64,000 bases of DNA from Streptomyces umbrinus (GCF_030817415.1 NZ_JAUSZI010000002.1:10577501-10641500), one strand, 5' to 3'. Numbered from the stretch's first letter, positions 25,888-34,603 are shown. Numbers and translations: made by a program. Notes: a model not told the origin generated them from the sequence alone.

Positions 25888-26607
25888 TCACCGACTTTGT
25901 GTGGGCCGATACGGCACCAGACCTGTTCGGAGGGCCACGGCCACGGCGGTTGTGCGGTTACGGCAGTTCAGCTTGGCGAAGATGTGAGCGACGTGGCGTT
26001 TGACCCCGTGCTCCGATATGCCCATGTCGCGAGCGATCTGACGGTTGCTCATGCCCGCCGCCATGCCGCTTAGCGTTTCCACCTCCCGCGCGGTGAGCGA
26101 AGGTGCGGAGATTTCCGAGGCGGCCGAGTTGCCGGCCAGATGGAGCAGTTGGCGAACAGCGTGCCGGGAGACCGCGACCGTCTCGTCGGCTCGGTGGGCC
26201 AGGGCTTCGGCCACCGCCGGGCCGCGAAGATCCTCGCTATGCACGACGGCGTCCAGGGGAAAGCCCAGCAGATCCTCGAATCGTTCGCGCGTCTGCATAC
26301 GCAGGATCATGACGACGTGCGTGTCCTGCCGGGTCAGCAAGTCCACGAGGGGCGCTACATCGTGATGGTTGACCTCGGAGGAGACGACCAGGGTCAGTGG
26401 AGCGCCCAGACCGCCGACGGGAATGCTCGCCGAGGTAGCGACCGATGTCACTGGTGCGGATGGGCTGGTTTCCTCCAGGGCCCGTCGGATCAGGATCCGG
26501 GAGGTGGGGTCGGGATCGATCAGAAGGATGTGGCCGTCCGAGCGGTTCTTCGCTGGTGGGCCGTACTGCTCGGACGTTGTGTTGCGGCCCCCCGTGGCCG
26601 CAGTCAT
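25888..26607 (-). CDS. LuxR/NarL-type regulator with pseudo-receiver domain
   Basis: A 239-residue regulator. The N-terminal half folds like a receiver (HILLIDPDPTSRILIRRALE), but the position of the phospho-acceptor Asp is occupied by Ser in LTLVVSSEVN, so it is probably not phosphorylated in the usual way. The C-terminal HTH is complete: LTAREVETLSGMAAGMSNRQ, then IARDMGISEHGVKRHVAHIF. No kinase gene is adjacent. The start is uncertain: ATG at 26607 is used, but a TTG as far upstream as 26679 keeps the frame open. It may respond to a ligand or protein partner. Confidence 0.85.
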   Translation of the reverse strand: MTAATGGRNTTSEQYGPPAKNRSDGHILLIDPDPTSRILIRRALEETSPSAPVTSVATSASIPVGGLGAPLTLVVSSEVNHHDVAPLVDLLTRQDTHVVMILRMQTRERFEDLLGFPLDAVVHSEDLRGPAVAEALAHRADETVAVSRHAVRQLLHLAGNSAASEISAPSLTAREVETLSGMAAGMSNRQIARDMGISEHGVKRHVAHIFAKLNCRNRTTAVAVALRTGLVPYRPTQSR

Positions 26608-26744
26608 AAGCACTGTGCCTGACGACAACAGGAACGGTCTTCCCCCACGACGATGTCCCTCCCGATAGACAACGAACAATGCTTGTCATCGGAAAGTACT
26701 ATCGATCGCCGTATTTACATAGTCAAGCAGTTTGAAGCGACCCG

Positions 26745-26778
26745 CCACCCGGCCGCCTCGGGGGAAACGGCCGGGTGG
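26745..26778 (-). terminator. Hairpin downstream of MFS gene
   Basis: Perfect 10-bp arms, CCACCCGGCC (26745-26754) and GGCCGGGTGG (26769-26778), with a 14-nt loop lie about 70 bp beyond the stop of the leftward MFS gene and before the LuxR promoter. Confidence 0.65.
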
Positions 26779-26845
26779 TGGGCGTTGCGTGGGCGTCTGA
26801 TGAACGCCGCTTGACCTGGAGCGCCAGATGGCAGGCAGTGCCGGG

Positions 26846-28339
26846 TCAGTGTGCGAAGACCGGTCCTTGCGACGGGTCGGGGCGCCCACGCGGGAGTAGC
26901 AGCGCGCCGGCGACAGCGGCGCCCAGTGAGATCACCGCGCAGGCCAGGAACGCGCTGTCGAAACCGCTCACCGACGGGGCCGAATTCCCTCCGGTTTCCA
27001 GACTCGCGCCCGCGACCGCGGCCACCACGGCCACGCCCAGGGCGGCGCCCATCTCATGACAGGTGTTCACCAGGCCCGAGGCGAGCCCCATGTCCTCGTG
27101 CGGCAGGTCGCTCATCGCGCTGGTGGTGGCTGAAACGAACCCGGCGCCCAGGCCGATCGCGACGAGCAGGAAGCCGGGGAGCACCTGGGTCCATGCGCTC
27201 CCGCTCTCCTCGACCCGGGACAGCAGCAGGCTGCCAGCGGCGCCGAGCACGAACCCGGTGGTCGCCACGGGGCGCCAGCCGAACCTACCGATCGCCTGCG
27301 AACTCAGGTGCGCGGCGAGCGTGATGGCGACCGCCACAGGAAGGAAGACCAGCCCGGTCTTGAGGGCGCTCAGCCCCAGGACGTGCTGCAGGTAGAGCGA
27401 GCAGAGGAAGAACATGGAGATCAGGACGCCTGATGCGGCGAGCATGACCACGCTGCCGCCGACCAGGTTGCGGCGCGTCAGCACGGAGAGCCGGACGAGC
27501 GGGGCGCGGACCGACTTCTCCACCGCCACGAACACCCCCGCACAGACCAGCGCGCCTGCCAGGGGCAGCAGGCTCGAGGCCGAGCCGAAACCGTGGTCGC
27601 GGGCCTGGACGAGTCCGTAGATCAGCAGACCGGGCGCGGCAGTCATGGTGAGTGCGCCGGCCAGGTCGATGCCTCCGGGGGAGTCCCGGCGGTGGCCCTC
27701 GGGGCTCTCCGCGTTCTCCTTGAGCACGATGGCGACACAGACGAAGACCGCCGCCCCGATCGGGACGTTGATGAAGAACACCCACTCCCAGCCCAGGCTG
27801 GTGGTCAGCAGACCTCCGAGCAGTACTCCGAAGGCGGCACCACTGCCTCCGATGGCTGCCCACACGCCGAGCGCGCGATTGCGCTCGGCGCCATGGAACA
27901 TCGACGTGATGATCGCCATCGCGGCGGGCGACAGCATGGCTGCGCCCACACCCTGAGCGGCGCGGGCGGCGATCAGGGTTCCGCCGTCCTCGGCCAGACC
28001 GGACGCCAGGGACGCAGCGGTGAAGACGAGCAGTCCGGCGAGGAACATCCGTTTGCGGCCTACGGTGTCACCGGCGCGGCCGCCGAGCAGCAGCAGACTG
28101 CCGAAGCACAGGGTGTACGCGGTCACAGCCCAGGTCAGTTGGCCGGCAGTCAGGGCGAGTTCGTCGCCGACCGTGGGCAGGGCGACGTTGATGACGGTGA
28201 CGTCCACGATGAGCAGGAACTGAGCCATGCACAGCAGAGCCAGCGTCGCCCAGCGGCGCGGGACAGGCGGGTGGATTTCGTGCTCATGGTGCTGCGCTCC
28301 TGCGTGGGCGGGGCCGTGGGGTGGGCTCTCCTGGGTCAC
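26846..28339 (-). CDS. MFS multidrug exporter (DHA2 family, 14 TMS)
   Basis: A 497-residue drug exporter. Its first helix region reads LALLCMAQFLLIVDVTVINV, followed by ALPTVGDEL (motif D/C type) and motif A RAGDTVGRKRMFLAGL. Fourteen hydrophobic helices are visible. The His/Pro-rich N-terminus (HGPAHAGAQHHEHEIHPP) could bind metal but may be incidental. It starts with GTG at 28339 behind AGGAG. Direct repeats of AACAGTnnTGTAA upstream and a divergent TetR gene suggest repression by a TetR protein. Confidence 0.93.
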   Translation of the reverse strand: MTQESPPHGPAHAGAQHHEHEIHPPVPRRWATLALLCMAQFLLIVDVTVINVALPTVGDELALTAGQLTWAVTAYTLCFGSLLLLGGRAGDTVGRKRMFLAGLLVFTAASLASGLAEDGGTLIAARAAQGVGAAMLSPAAMAIITSMFHGAERNRALGVWAAIGGSGAAFGVLLGGLLTTSLGWEWVFFINVPIGAAVFVCVAIVLKENAESPEGHRRDSPGGIDLAGALTMTAAPGLLIYGLVQARDHGFGSASSLLPLAGALVCAGVFVAVEKSVRAPLVRLSVLTRRNLVGGSVVMLAASGVLISMFFLCSLYLQHVLGLSALKTGLVFLPVAVAITLAAHLSSQAIGRFGWRPVATTGFVLGAAGSLLLSRVEESGSAWTQVLPGFLLVAIGLGAGFVSATTSAMSDLPHEDMGLASGLVNTCHEMGAALGVAVVAAVAGASLETGGNSAPSVSGFDSAFLACAVISLGAAVAGALLLPRGRPDPSQGPVFAH

Positions 28340-28355
28340 CGGTGCTCCTGATCTC

Positions 28356-28415
28356 TAACAGTTCTGTAAGGGTTACCGTAGCGAGGTCGACTCCTAAAGT
28401 GAACAGTGATGTAAA
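28356..28415. promoter_or_regulatory. Paired AACAGTnnTGTAA operator-like repeats
   Basis: TAACAGTTCTGTAA (28356-28369; core ACAGTTCTGT is palindromic) and GAACAGTGATGTAAA (28401-28415) lie just upstream of the leftward MFS gene. The two share AACAGTnnTGTAA. A TetR-family repressor is the likely ligand. Confidence 0.55.
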
Positions 28416-28506
28416 GATTCCTCCGGCTGTCGTGCCGGGTTGATGCCGTCCTGGTCGCCGGCATCCGCGACCGCTTGCCGGCGTGCATGGTGTTGCGTCC
28501 CGCCTT

Positions 28507-28545
28507 GGGCAAGGTCGGCCTTGCCCGTTTCAAGCGACCGTTTTA
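28507..28545. promoter_or_regulatory. Inverted repeat plus TTCAAGCGAcCGTTT operator in front of tetR
   Basis: A perfect inverted repeat GGGCAAGG/CCTTGCCC (28507-28526, 4-nt loop) abuts GTTTCAAGCGACCGTTTTA (28527-28545), which ends 10 bp before the TetR start. The second element recurs almost unchanged at 29781-29797 in front of the next MFS exporter. Confidence 0.75.
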
Positions 28546-28555
28546 GATTGAGGTC

Positions 28556-29209
28556 ATGACTGAGAAGGGCGCGGCCACGCCTCCGGGCACCAGGGACCGG
28601 ATTCTCGATGTCGCTGAGCGGCTGTTCGGTGAGCGTGGTTACGCGGCGACCTCGACTCGCGCGGTGACCGAAGCCGCCGGCGCCAACGTGGCCGCGGTCA
28701 ACTACCACTTCGGGTCGAAAGAAGGCCTGCTGCGTGCGGTGGTCGGACGGGCCATGCGGCCGGTCAACGAGGAGCGGCAGCGCCTGTTGGACGATTTCCT
28801 CGCCGGCGAAGCCAAGCCCGAAGTGGCCGACCTCGTCGGTGCCTTCGTTCGTACGGGCGCAAACCTGACGCGGCAACGGAGGGACGGAACGCCGGCTGTC
28901 GTACGCCTCCTCGGTCGCGTGATGGTGGAACCGGACCCGGAGGTCCGGCACTTGTTCGCCCAGGAAGTCGAAACGGTGGAAGGCCGCTATCTGGAGGAGT
29001 TGATCCGAGCCCTGCCCGCGTTGTCGCCGGACGAGGTCACCTTCCGCTACCGCGTCATGGTCGGTCTCCTCGCCCTGCATCAGGCGGGTGCGCTCGCCGA
29101 CCTCGCTCCGCACGGTGCTGCCGCGCGGTCCGCTCCCGAGCCGACGGAGCCGGACAGGGAAACGGAGCGACTCGTGGGCGCTGTGCTGGCGGTCTTTCAA
29201 GGCGAGTAG
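28556..29209 (+). CDS. TetR-family regulator (CerR-like C-terminus)
   Basis: A 217-residue repressor. The HTH region is RDRILDVAERLFGERGYAAT followed by STRAVTEAAGANVAAVNYHF and GSKEGLLRAVV, which is very typical of the CerR/TetR_C_7 subgroup. The ATG at 28556 is followed directly by the family start. It is divergent from the DHA2 exporter on its left and faces the SnoaL/MFS pair on its right. The shared element TTCAAGCGAyCGTTT suggests that it controls itself and the exporter starting at 29861. Confidence 0.93.
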   Translation: MTEKGAATPPGTRDRILDVAERLFGERGYAATSTRAVTEAAGANVAAVNYHFGSKEGLLRAVVGRAMRPVNEERQRLLDDFLAGEAKPEVADLVGAFVRTGANLTRQRRDGTPAVVRLLGRVMVEPDPEVRHLFAQEVETVEGRYLEELIRALPALSPDEVTFRYRVMVGLLALHQAGALADLAPHGAAARSAPEPTEPDRETERLVGAVLAVFQGE

Positions 29210-29266
29210 AGCGGTACGGGCCCAGCGTGTTGGTGTCGCGTCCTGTCGTACCGCGCCCGATTTTCG

Positions 29267-29710
29267 TCAGAGGTCGAGCGAATGGCCTGCTTCGACTGCT
29301 CCCGCCATGATTTTCGCCGCGTAGTCGGTATCCGTGTACTCCCTGATGGACGCTATGCGGTCCCCTCGGACCTCGTACACGTGCGAGTACTGGTTGTTGT
29401 AGACCGCGCCGTGGAGCAGTCGGCCGTGGCTGACCGCCTCCGCACAGACGACATCGCCTTCGGCGACGATGCGGGTGATTTCTGTCCGAGGCTCGCCCGC
29501 TTCGAAGATCGCGAGCATGGTCGGGAGAATCCGCTCCAGGACCACCTTCTTCTCGTGTGAGCCGGCTCCCGGAATATCGCGTGCGCACACCGTCCATGTC
29601 GCGTCATCCGCGAGGAGCGCATCCAGCCCGGCGAGGTCCTGACGATTGAGCGCGTCGATGAAAGCGCGAACCGTTTCCTTGTTCTTCTCGATGTTGCCCT
29701 GCGGAGTCAA
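29267..29710 (-). CDS. SnoaL-like / nuclear transport factor 2-family protein
   Basis: A 147-residue protein with the cone-shaped NTF2 fold pattern: VRAFIDALNRQDLAGLDALL, then ADDATWTV, and later GAVYNNQYSHVYEVRGDRIA followed by SIREYTDTDYA. The family includes polyketide cyclases, ketosteroid isomerases and ligand-binding proteins; the role here is unknown. The start is an unusual TTG at 29710, supported by a strong Shine-Dalgarno (GGGAGG, 8 bp spacer). It is divergent from the MFS gene and shares the operator region with it, so it may be part of the same response. Confidence 0.88.
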   Translation of the reverse strand: MTPQGNIEKNKETVRAFIDALNRQDLAGLDALLADDATWTVCARDIPGAGSHEKKVVLERILPTMLAIFEAGEPRTEITRIVAEGDVVCAEAVSHGRLLHGAVYNNQYSHVYEVRGDRIASIREYTDTDYAAKIMAGAVEAGHSLDL

Positions 29711-29780
29711 GGCGATTACCTCCCGTGGTCGTTGGTGCTGCGCACCTGGTTGCGGCGCTCGACGCGCCTCCCGTACGGTA

Positions 29781-29811
29781 GTTCAAGCGATCGTTTCAAT
29801 CAATCGTTTAC
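29781..29811. promoter_or_regulatory. TetR operator-like element between snoaL-like and MFS genes
   Basis: GTTCAAGCGATCGTTTCA (29781-29798) is an imperfect palindrome centred on CGATCG and is followed by a half-site CAATCGTTTAC (29801-29811). It matches the element at 28527-28545 in 15 of 17 core positions. It lies in the divergent promoter of the SnoaL-like gene and the MFS exporter. Confidence 0.8.
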
Positions 29812-29860
29812 ATCGGCAGGCCGCCGCCTCACTCGGGCATGGCCGCGCAAGGAGCGAAAC

Positions 29861-31429
29861 ATGGAGAAAGCGCAGGGGACGACTCCGTCTCCCGTAGCGA
29901 GCGCGCCGCCCGGACTGGCGCGACGGCGGTTCGTTCTGGCCGTCATGTGTGTGGCCCTGATGATGATCGTCAGCATGGTCGTCGGGCTCACCGTGGCGCT
30001 GCCGGGCATTGCCGGAGACACCGGAGCCAGTCAGGCCGAGTTGCTGTGGATCATGAATTCCTACGGTCTCGTCTTCGCCGGATTCCTGCTGCCCGCCGGA
30101 GCCTTGGGCGATCGATACGGTCGCAAGGGCATGCTGCTGGCCGGTGTGCTCGTCTTCGGAGCGGCGTCGGCGGCGGCCATGTGGGTGGACGATCCGAGCG
30201 TGCTCATCCTCTTACGGGTGGTGGCCGGTGTGGGATCAGCCATGATCATGCCGATGACGCTCTCGATCGTCACCACCATCTTTCCGTCGGAAGAGCGGGC
30301 GGGGGCCGTGGCGATCTGGTCGGCGGTGGCCGCAGGCGGCGCGCTGATGGGTCTGTTGATCTCCGGAGCTCTGCTGGAGGCGTTTTCCTGGAGGTCGACC
30401 TTCGGGGTGAGCGCCGGACTCGCAGTCGTGTCCGGGGTTCTCGTTCTCGCGGCCGTTCCGACCTCGAAGGATCCGGACGAGACCCCCGTGGATGTGGTCG
30501 GCGCACTGCTGTCGGTCGTCGGGCTCGTGGCCATCGTGTACGCGATCATCGAAGGCCCCGAGCGCGGCTGGACCGATATCGCCGTCGTGGTGGCGGCGGT
30601 CGGTGGTGCCGCGGCTCTGTTGGCCTTCGTGCTGTGGGAGCTGCGTGTCGAACATCCGTTGCTCGACCCCCGGTTCTTCCGTATCGGAGCCTTCGCCGCC
30701 GGTTCGGTCGTGATCGTCATGGCGAGCGTGGCAATCTTCGGCCTGTTCTATGTGATGCTGCAGTACCTGCAGTGGATCAAGGGCTATTCGCCGCTGGTCG
30801 CGGGCCTTGCCCTGATGCCCATGACCGTCGCTGTCGCTGTGGTCTCGCCCGCCGCTCCCGTTCTCGTACGGCGCTTGGGCCTGCGGGTCGTGATGACGGT
30901 GGCCATGACGATCATGGCCGGGGGTATGGGAGTTCTGGCCACTCTGGACAAGGACTCCACCTACCTTCCCGTGCTGTTGGGCACGTCGGTCGTCGGTGCG
31001 GGGATCGCCATGTGTCTGGCCCCGGCCACCGACTCGATCGTCGCCTCCCTTCCGGCCTCGAAGCAGGGCGTGGCGTCCGCGGTGAACGATGTCACCCGCG
31101 AAGTGGGCGGAGCATTGGGCATCGCAATCCTCGGCAGCGCTTTCAACAGTGGTTACCGTTCCGGTGTCGGTGAACGCAGCGACTCGATCCCTTCGGAGTC
31201 GCTGGCTGTGGTGCGTAACTCCATTGATGCCGCGCTGGCCATCGCGGAGCGGATCGGCGGAAGCGCCGGCGCCCGGGTGGCTGACGCGGCCGGTTATGCC
31301 TTCGCCGACGGGCTGGATCGGGCGATGCTCGTTGCCGCGGCGTTCGTGGCGGTCGGTGCGGTGGCCGTCCTGCTCCTTGCTCCCGGCAGGGCGGAGAGTA
31401 TTCGCCTCCAGGAGAAGCAGCCCGGCTGA
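29861..31429 (+). CDS. MFS exporter (DHA2/EmrB-QacA type, 14 TMS)
   Basis: A 522-residue drug:H+ antiporter. It has helix 1 LAVMCVALMMIVSMVVGLTV, ALPGIAGDTG, and helix 2 LLWIMNSYGLVFAGFLLPAG with motif A ALGDRYGRKGMLLAGV. About 14 helices are present. The ATG at 29861 has AAGGAG 7 bp upstream. It is the nearest exporter to the biosynthetic cluster, ending 49 bp before its first convergent gene, so it is a reasonable candidate for product export or self-protection, under control of the TetR at 28556. Confidence 0.93.
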   Translation: MEKAQGTTPSPVASAPPGLARRRFVLAVMCVALMMIVSMVVGLTVALPGIAGDTGASQAELLWIMNSYGLVFAGFLLPAGALGDRYGRKGMLLAGVLVFGAASAAAMWVDDPSVLILLRVVAGVGSAMIMPMTLSIVTTIFPSEERAGAVAIWSAVAAGGALMGLLISGALLEAFSWRSTFGVSAGLAVVSGVLVLAAVPTSKDPDETPVDVVGALLSVVGLVAIVYAIIEGPERGWTDIAVVVAAVGGAAALLAFVLWELRVEHPLLDPRFFRIGAFAAGSVVIVMASVAIFGLFYVMLQYLQWIKGYSPLVAGLALMPMTVAVAVVSPAAPVLVRRLGLRVVMTVAMTIMAGGMGVLATLDKDSTYLPVLLGTSVVGAGIAMCLAPATDSIVASLPASKQGVASAVNDVTREVGGALGIAILGSAFNSGYRSGVGERSDSIPSESLAVVRNSIDAALAIAERIGGSAGARVADAAGYAFADGLDRAMLVAAAFVAVGAVAVLLLAPGRAESIRLQEKQPG

Positions 31430-31478
31430 CCGACAGCGTTCGATGATGGCCTACCTCGTCGGCGGCCAGGATCCGGAG

Positions 31479-32216
31479 TCAGATCGACATCCCGCCGTCG
31501 ACAGGGAGCACAGTGCCTGTCACATAGCCGGCCTGATCGGATGCGAGATACGCCAAGGCCCAGGATATTTCGGCTGCGGGGGCGAAGTATCCCGCTGGAA
31601 TGATGTCCTGGAGTCGTTCGCGCTGCTCATCGGGCAGGGCTGTGATCATTCGGGTTTCGGCCACGGGAGATATCGCATTGACGGTGACACCGAATCGCAC
31701 CAGTTCTTTCGCCACCGTCTTGGTGAGACCGATGATCCCCGACTTCGCGGCGGAGTAGGCCGTCTGACCGACGTTGCCGTGCATGCCGGCGTACGACGTC
31801 ACGTTCACCACACGGCCCCAGCCTTGCCGACGGAAGTGCGGAACGCTGGCACGAATGAAGCGGAAGGGACCTCCGAGGTGCACTGCGAGCACCGAGTCCC
31901 AGTCCTCGTCGGCAAGGTTCCAGATCATCCTGTCCCGGAGAATTCCTGCATTGTTGATCAGGATGTCGATCCGGCCGGTGTCCGAGATGACATCCGACAC
32001 GACGGTGTCGACCTCCTGTGTGCGAGTGACGTCGACTTCCGCGAAACGGGCACCGTCCAGGCTGTCGGCCGCTTCCTTGAGCCGGGCCCCGTCACGGCCG
32101 ACGAGCCATACGACGGCTCCCGCGGAGTGGAAGAACCGGGCCGCGGCCAGGCCGATGCCCCGGCCGGCGCCGGTGATGAGCACCGTCCGTCCGGTGAAGT
32201 CATAGGTGACGTGCAA
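31479..32216 (-). CDS. SDR oxidoreductase, 3-oxoacyl-ACP reductase (FabG-like)
   Basis: A 245-residue short-chain dehydrogenase. The NADP-binding motif is TVLITGAGRGIGLAAARFF, then LINNAGILRD (NNAG), the catalytic Ser-Tyr-Lys in VVNVTSYAGMHGNVGQTAYS and AAKSGIIGL, and the C-terminal GTVLPVDGGMSI. It should reduce a 3-oxoacyl thioester. The start is uncertain: TTG at 32216 has AAGGAG at ideal spacing, while GTG at 32210 (VTYDFTGR) fits the family start better; the track frame also overlaps the FabH gene. It is the last gene of a leftward operon with FabH-like and MDR genes, which could make a starter or priming acyl unit. Confidence 0.92.
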   Translation of the reverse strand: MHVTYDFTGRTVLITGAGRGIGLAAARFFHSAGAVVWLVGRDGARLKEAADSLDGARFAEVDVTRTQEVDTVVSDVISDTGRIDILINNAGILRDRMIWNLADEDWDSVLAVHLGGPFRFIRASVPHFRRQGWGRVVNVTSYAGMHGNVGQTAYSAAKSGIIGLTKTVAKELVRFGVTVNAISPVAETRMITALPDEQRERLQDIIPAGYFAPAAEISWALAYLASDQAGYVTGTVLPVDGGMSI

Positions 32217-32241
32217 GAGTTGTCTCCTTGCCGGGTGAGGA

Positions 32242-33294
32242 TCACGTCTCTTGGATGACGAAGTCTTCTGGCCCACACCAACGGACCAGGGCGGCCCCGT
32301 AGTTGAGTCCGCCGCCGAACGCAGTCAGCAACGCGAGTTGGCCTGCAAGCAGCCGGCCCGAGTCGACCGCCTCCCGCAGGACGAGAGGAACGGACGCGCC
32401 GGAGGTGTTGCCGATGCGCTCGATGTTCGTCAGTGTCTTGTCGCGCGGTTGGCCGAGCGCGTCAACGATTCCGTGCACCAGATTTCGGTTGGCCTGGTGC
32501 AGGGCGAAGAAGTCGATGTCGTCGAGCTCCAGACCGGCCTTCAGCACGAACTCTCGGATGAAGTCAGGTATGACGCCGAGGACGAACTCCTTGATGTCGT
32601 TTCCCCGCATGGTCGTGAAGTTGTCCCCGAACGCGGACTTCTTCGGCAGCCCGTTCCGGTCCGTGCGTAACTCGCGGGCTGCGTACACCGACGAGTAGTG
32701 ATCGGGGTCACTGCGAAGGAGGACGTCCCTCATCCCCTTTCCTGGGAGCGTCGGCTCCAGGATGTAGCAGGCCGCCGCGTCGCCGAAGATGACGCCGACC
32801 GTGCGATCCTCCGGGTCGAAGAGCTTCGATCCCACATCCGTGAGCACTACGGCAACACGCGGATAACCACCGGAGGAGACGTACTTCGCACCGATGTCGA
32901 GTGCGAATACTGCTCCAGGACACCCTCCGCTGTTCACGTCGAAACCTGGAGTGGGCGGCATACCGGCCTTGTGCATGATCGCGGCCGCGGTATTGGGCAG
33001 CATATGGTCGGGCGTGTAGGTGCTGCAGATGACCAGGTCCACGTCGCGGACGTTGATGTTCATCTGGTGGCAGGCGTCGGCAAGGGCTTTCGCTCCCAGA
33101 TCGGACGACCACTCGTCGGGCGCGGAGAAGCGGCGTTCCTCGATACCTATTCGTTCGCGAATCCATTCATCGTTCGTCGGAAGTGTCCGCGCCAGCTCGG
33201 CGTTGGTGACGACACGGGCCGGGAGGTAGCGGCCGATCGCTCTGATTCCCACCCCTGGCTGGCTCTCCGTTTCGTACAGTGAATGCCTCGCCAT
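32242..33294 (-). CDS. 3-oxoacyl-ACP synthase III (FabH-like)
   Basis: A 350-residue KASIII homologue. The catalytic triad is complete: Cys125 in VNSGGCPGAVFALD, His266 in FFALHQANRNLVH and Asn296 in RIGNTSGASVP. The C-terminal GGGLNYGAALVRW is typical. The loop around the active cysteine (SGGCPGA instead of NAACAGF) differs from housekeeping FabH, suggesting another acyl substrate. Housekeeping FabH starts fatty acids from acetyl-CoA; cluster versions make short starter units or act as acyltransferases. The ATG at 33294 follows the MDR gene by 42 bp on the same strand, so the three genes form an operon. Confidence 0.93.
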   Translation of the reverse strand: MARHSLYETESQPGVGIRAIGRYLPARVVTNAELARTLPTNDEWIRERIGIEERRFSAPDEWSSDLGAKALADACHQMNINVRDVDLVICSTYTPDHMLPNTAAAIMHKAGMPPTPGFDVNSGGCPGAVFALDIGAKYVSSGGYPRVAVVLTDVGSKLFDPEDRTVGVIFGDAAACYILEPTLPGKGMRDVLLRSDPDHYSSVYAARELRTDRNGLPKKSAFGDNFTTMRGNDIKEFVLGVIPDFIREFVLKAGLELDDIDFFALHQANRNLVHGIVDALGQPRDKTLTNIERIGNTSGASVPLVLREAVDSGRLLAGQLALLTAFGGGLNYGAALVRWCGPEDFVIQET

Positions 33295-33336
33295 GGAGTA
33301 ATTTCCTTTCCCGAGCGGGTATCGTGCGACAAGTCA

Positions 33337-34500
33337 TCAGGTCTGGTGCACGCGATAGAGCGGAAAGTAGGATTCGACCCTTCCTTTTGAGTAGTCCCCA
33401 GCGAGCTGCTCGACGTCGTCGAAGTCGTAGATTCCGGCCGGATCGACCGAGGGAATCCAGTCCGTGCGCTCCTGCTGGTCGCGTATGGTCGCGCAGTCGT
33501 CGTATCGCCAGACATGTGTGTTCACGTGGAGGTGCCGATTGATGCACTCGCTTGCCCGCAGATTGTAGGTTCGCATCCCCTGCTTCCAGCCGACGGTGGT
33601 GATGACTCCTTGCCTAGCCATGGCCTTGACCGTTGCCTTGTACAGCGGTGCCCCCATGTTGTCGACGAATATGGCCACGCCGGCCCCGTCGCTGAGTGCG
33701 TTGATCGTTCTCAGAAATTCCTTCTCGGACGTGCGGTAACTCGCCACTGAGGCGGGATCGCTCGGCGGGTTGTCAGGATCGTTGGTCAGATGAGGGAAGA
33801 GCCGCCGGTCCACTCCGGTGATGCCGAGCCTGTCGAGTTCGGCCAGCCGGGCATTGCTCCCGGCGGTCATGGCGACCCGGAACCCGGCGCGCTTGGCCAG
33901 TTGCAGCTCGGCGAGCACGACGCCGCCGCCCCACCCGAAAACCAGGTGGTCGCCGGGGTCCTGGCCTTCCATCTGTGTCGACCAGCAGCGGTGGGCGATG
34001 CGCCAGTTGTCCCAAGCGGTGAAGTAGCGCGCGTATGCCGCCCACTGCGGGAGCGAGTACTTGCTGTCCTCGGGAATGGGCAGGAGGAGTTCGGAGTCTA
34101 TCTTTGTGCGCTTCGCCAGGAGCCCAACGGTCCGGGGCGCCTCATAGGCGTAGACAAGTTCCGCATAGCCATAGCGGTCGCGCTTAGAGAAGGGCATCAC
34201 CATGCAGATGTCTCCTTCTTGGAGGGAAGCAGACGTGCCCGGGTTCAGGATCCTCACAATGCCGAGGTTTCCCAGAACCACCTTTTCCTCGTGCCGGAGA
34301 CGGCAGACATCGATCGGCCTTCGCGACCTGGCATGCTCAATGTTCGCTTCCCATGATCCGTACAGGGGCTCGACCAATGCTTCGTGGTCTCTCGGTTCGA
34401 CGAAGGAAAACGACTCTCGGTGTAGAGTCCCGGTCGGTCGAGTCTCCGCGTCGGCGGTCTCCGGACCGGCATGGAGCACCCAAGCATCAGTGTGGATCAC
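33337..34500 (-). CDS. MDR-superfamily zinc-type dehydrogenase/reductase
   Basis: A 387-residue medium-chain dehydrogenase/reductase, of the broad quinone oxidoreductase/crotonyl-CoA reductase type. The Rossmann site is HLVFGWGGGVVLAELQLAKR (GxGGGV), and the partner segment GAGVAIFVDNMGAP follows. The N-terminal half has GLLAKRTKIDSELLLPIPED. I cannot see a full catalytic zinc site, so it may be a zinc-free enoyl or ketone reductase. The start is the GTG at 34500, with GAGGAGG 6 bp upstream; the frame is open for 22 more codons into the promoter. It is the first gene of the leftward operon with FabH-like and SDR genes, and divergent from the main rightward operon. Confidence 0.88.
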   Translation of the reverse strand: MIHTDAWVLHAGPETADAETRPTGTLHRESFSFVEPRDHEALVEPLYGSWEANIEHARSRRPIDVCRLRHEEKVVLGNLGIVRILNPGTSASLQEGDICMVMPFSKRDRYGYAELVYAYEAPRTVGLLAKRTKIDSELLLPIPEDSKYSLPQWAAYARYFTAWDNWRIAHRCWSTQMEGQDPGDHLVFGWGGGVVLAELQLAKRAGFRVAMTAGSNARLAELDRLGITGVDRRLFPHLTNDPDNPPSDPASVASYRTSEKEFLRTINALSDGAGVAIFVDNMGAPLYKATVKAMARQGVITTVGWKQGMRTYNLRASECINRHLHVNTHVWRYDDCATIRDQQERTDWIPSVDPAGIYDFDDVEQLAGDYSKGRVESYFPLYRVHQT

Positions 34501-34571
34501 GTTCGCCTCCTCGTCTCCTGAAATGACCGTAGCGATGAATGCGTGACAGAAGCAACAGGTCCTCAAATTTT

Positions 34572-34603
34572 CTACGACGTTGTAGTTCTACGAATTCGTA
34601 GAA
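34572..34603. promoter_or_regulatory. Tandem palindromic operator in the divergent cluster promoter
   Basis: Two adjacent palindromes lie between the divergent MDR and methyltransferase genes: CTACGACGTTGTAG (34572-34585, one mismatch) and the perfect 18-bp TTCTACGAATTCGTAGAA (34586-34603). Both have the arm CTACGA and their centres are 16 bp apart. This region must hold the promoters of both arms of the polyketide part of the cluster, so a cluster-specific regulator, perhaps the TetR at 59839, is the obvious candidate. Confidence 0.8.
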
